Assembly (NCBI RefSeq): GCF_900094835.1
Contig: NZ_FMAO01000001.1
Location: 186,001-250,000, forward strand
Direction: 5' to 3'
DNA: 64,000 nucleotides
Origin: Weissella bombi
Lineage (GTDB): Bacteria; Bacillota; Bacilli; Lactobacillales; Lactobacillaceae
The notes beneath the pieces were generated by a model. It made no database searches. It was not told where the DNA came from and saw only the letters and a program-made list of their open reading frames with translations. Shown here one piece after another: positions 62,137 to 64,000 of the stretch. How positions within the stretch are numbered: the stretch's first letter is position 1; every line of letters begins with the position of its first letter. Position numbers and translations under genes: made by a program.

Positions 62137-63102
62137 TTAGCCATTTACAACGTTAACTGGTTTTCCTGACAAGTAACTTTCAATGTTATTTACGACAATA
62201 TTTAACAATCGTTCACGGGTTTCTTGAGGTGCCCACGCAATATGTGGTGTTAAATAACAATTTTTCGCTGTTAACAGTGGATTATCATTATTGATTGGCT
62301 CTTGTGATGCGACATCCAAAGCAGCATAAGCAATTTCGCCATCATTTAATGCAGACGTTAAATCAGCTTCATTAATTAACTTTCCACGAGCAGTATTAAT
62401 TAAAACAGCCGTATCTTTCATCTTATGTAAGACATCCGTATTAATAAATTCTGACATTTCAGCTGTGTAAGGAATGTGCAAACTAATAAAATCTGACTCT
62501 GCATAAATTGTTTCTAAGTCAACTTGTTTAATGGCATCATCAAACACTTCCTTAGGACGGTGGTTATAGAAAATAACCTTCATATTGAAAGCTAATGCCA
62601 TCTTAGCAACTGCTTGTGCAATTTTACCAAATCCAACTAAACCAAGTGTCTTATCCTTTAATTCGATTAGTGGTGAATCCCAAAATGAAAAACGACCTGC
62701 TTTTTGCCATGCTCCCTCATGAACCAAATCATCATGTTGCTTAACACGACTCGTAACCGCTAGAATCAAAGCAAATGTAAATTGTGCAACGGCGTCGGTA
62801 CCATAAGTTGGCACATTCATAACTTCAATGCCCTTCTCTTTAGCAGCGTCCACATCCACGTTGTCATAACCCGTTGCGCTCTCTGCAATCACCTTCAAAT
62901 CAGGTAGTGCATCCATAATTTCTTTAGTCATCGGTACTTTATTAACTAAAGTAACCTCTGCACCAGCTAAACGGTTAATAATTTCTTCTTGATCATCGTA
63001 TGGTGTTTTATCATAAACAACCACTTCACCTAAATGATCCAAAACATGCCAATCAATGTCACCAGGATTTAATGCTAATCCATCTAAAACAACAATCTTC
63101 AT
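62137..63102 (-). CDS. D-2-hydroxyacid dehydrogenase
   Basis: A 321-residue NAD-dependent enzyme of the glycerate/hydroxypyruvate-reductase type. The Rossmann loop is GLVGFGKIAQAVAKMALAF near residue 155; catalytic residues lie in INTARGKLINEADL (Arg near 238), ALDVASQEPINNDNPL (Glu near 267) and LTPHIAWAPQE (His near 286). TGYDNVDVDAAKEKGI near 78 is typical. Probably reduces 2-oxo acids; the exact substrate is not readable. Confidence 0.9.
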   Translation of the reverse strand: MKIVVLDGLALNPGDIDWHVLDHLGEVVVYDKTPYDDQEEIINRLAGAEVTLVNKVPMTKEIMDALPDLKVIAESATGYDNVDVDAAKEKGIEVMNVPTYGTDAVAQFTFALILAVTSRVKQHDDLVHEGAWQKAGRFSFWDSPLIELKDKTLGLVGFGKIAQAVAKMALAFNMKVIFYNHRPKEVFDDAIKQVDLETIYAESDFISLHIPYTAEMSEFINTDVLHKMKDTAVLINTARGKLINEADLTSALNDGEIAYAALDVASQEPINNDNPLLTAKNCYLTPHIAWAPQETRERLLNIVVNNIESYLSGKPVNVVNG

Positions 63103-63189
63103 AATTCATCCCCCATAATTTATCTATTAACATTCACGGTCAATTATAACATGTATGCGCTTAACTTAAGTCATATCACACACTTTTGA

Positions 63190-63236
63190 TATAAAAAAAC
63201 AACAGTTTTCTAATTATAACAAAACTGTTGCTCAAA
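63190..63236 (-). terminator. Terminator of the YdcF gene
   Basis: AGCAACAGTTTTGTTATAATTAGAAAACTGTTGTTTTTTT read on the minus strand in two arms (AACAGTTTT/AAAACTGTT) with T7. Confidence 0.85.
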
Positions 63237-63243
63237 ATTAAAA

Positions 63244-63996
63244 TTATAAGAAAATACCATTACCAACCACGAAGCTAATAATTGATATTAATAAAATAGC
63301 TGTTAAGCAGATGATATGGAACTTTTTATGATTAGCTAATAGTGCAATATATTCTCTAATAAATGCATTGGGGATGAAAAAACGACTAGTTTTCGCTCCC
63401 AAACCATCAATCATTAGACCAACTAATCGAGCATACCCAGCAGCTCTAAATGTATGATAGTCACTTGTTGCAAATAAGCCATTCGTCAAATCAATATCAT
63501 TTTCCAACAATAACTTCTTAGAAAATAGCATGTTTTCGTAAGTAGTTTTTGACTTATTTTCAATTAAAACTCGTTCTGGATTAGCCCCATGCTCTTTCGC
63601 ATAACTCGCCATTGCCTCACCTTCAGGCAGTAATTCATCTCCACCTTGACCACCAGAAAAGATGAGCCAAGGATAAGCTTGTTTCTTATCGGCCTGTTTT
63701 TGAGCAAAATTCAAGGCTACCTGAATACGTGAAGCTAAGAGCGGTGAAACGTCCTTGCCATTTAGCAATCCCGCCCCTAACACGATAATATAATCCTTAT
63801 TATACTTTGGTCGGTATAAACGCGTTAAAATAAATGACGTGATAAATGCTAAGAACCAGAAAACAAGATATAAAATAACTGGTTCAACTAGTGTAATGTA
63901 CAATCCAACCGCTTGATTGCTCAACAAATGACTATCAATTGTACGCATAATTGGCAAAACAAAAACAACTAACAAACCGATAACCAAGGTTAGCAT
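63244..63996 (-). CDS. YdcF family protein (DUF218), likely partial
   Basis: At least 250 residues. The DUF218 core is visible: DYIIVLGAGLLNGKDVSPLLAS near residue 67, FSGGQGGDELLPEGEAMASY near 112, ENKSKTTYENMLFSKKLL near 144 and FATSDYHTFRAAGYARLVG near 170. Membrane helices flank it at both ends. Relatives in lactobacilli have more N-terminal spans, and the chosen ATG lies 4 nt from the window edge, so the true start may be beyond it. The role is unknown; DUF218 proteins have been linked to envelope metabolism. Confidence 0.8.
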   Translation of the reverse strand: MLTLVIGLLVVFVLPIMRTIDSHLLSNQAVGLYITLVEPVILYLVFWFLAFITSFILTRLYRPKYNKDYIIVLGAGLLNGKDVSPLLASRIQVALNFAQKQADKKQAYPWLIFSGGQGGDELLPEGEAMASYAKEHGANPERVLIENKSKTTYENMLFSKKLLLENDIDLTNGLFATSDYHTFRAAGYARLVGLMIDGLGAKTSRFFIPNAFIREYIALLANHKKFHIICLTAILLISIISFVVGNGIFL

Positions 63997-64000
63997 ATTC

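Noticed and set aside
1-64000. CRISPR array or tRNA/rRNA genes
   Set aside because: No regularly spaced repeats and no tRNA TψC-arm (TTCGAAT/TTCAAAT in a cloverleaf) or rRNA signatures were found by reading.

Overview
The window is AT-rich (estimated by eye at roughly 37% GC) with strong AGGAGG-type ribosome binding sites and short intergenic gaps that usually end in hairpin-T terminators. It has no rRNA, tRNA, CRISPR or prophage that I can see. The gene set points to a heterofermentative lactic acid bacterium of the Weissella/Leuconostoc group: a citI-type citrate cluster with a CitM oxaloacetate decarboxylase, a quinone-linked D-lactate dehydrogenase, PepV, a 2,3-BPG-dependent phosphoglycerate mutase, SLC45-type maltose transport and CcpA-type cre sites. 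Weissella is my best guess; the species is not settled.

Layout. 1-8.1 kb: start of a minus-strand gene (DUF2507-like), a degenerate ADP-ribosylglycohydrolase homologue, an AEC transporter, pepV, a TPP-riboswitch operon (thiD-tenA-thiamine-binding protein), an OFA-type MFS transporter behind a cre site, and a TraX protein. 8.2-13.7 kb: alpha-glucoside block (oligo-1,6-glucosidase, SLC45 permease, LacI-type regulator, and an MFS gene broken by a stop codon). 13.7-19.3 kb: accessory zone with an IS30 remnant, a cupin-XRE regulator divergent from azlCD, decayed ORFs, a duplicated GNAT tail, an intact GNAT and a TetR/PH-domain pair. 19.5-24.3 kb: esterase and LacI regulator, a DUF975/XRE/DUF2975 operon, and a GNAT-MarR pair. 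24.5-31.3 kb: citrate fermentation locus, citM-citD-citE-citF on minus, citI and citP on plus. citC, citX and citG are absent.

31.3-37.2 kb: a previously uncalled 29-codon holin-like type I toxin gene with a convergent candidate antisense RNA, then a YolD-like/UmuC-type polymerase pair divergent from tag around a palindrome, a glycerol dehydrogenase with an uncalled small downstream ORF, a histidine phosphatase and yaaA. 37.2-43 kb: a glycan-use locus with a GPH symporter, a GH172 (DUF2961) enzyme and a large six-hairpin glycosidase-like gene broken by one frameshift, with cre and LacI-type operators. 43-51.6 kb: two Cof-type HAD phosphatases, LysR and aldo/keto reductase, DUF975, Hsp20, an OpuA permease-binding fusion without its ATPase, and a T-box-controlled MetQ that lacks the lipobox cysteine. 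51.6-64 kb: gpmA, an acyltransferase-3/DUF915 hydrolase fusion, an FAH-family hydratase, a MORN-oatA-phosphoesterase-thrE run, dld, a 2-hydroxyacid dehydrogenase and a YdcF protein cut by the window edge.

How it works together: the window is mainly sugar and organic-acid catabolism under carbon-catabolite and substrate control (cre near four units, CitI, MalR, LacI), thiamine and methionine salvage under riboswitches, and envelope modification. Several genes are visibly decaying (MFS nonsense mutation, glycosidase frameshift, IS30, GNAT tail), which suggests recent niche change. The strongest unlisted signal is the type I toxin-antitoxin locus near 31.4-31.7 kb.
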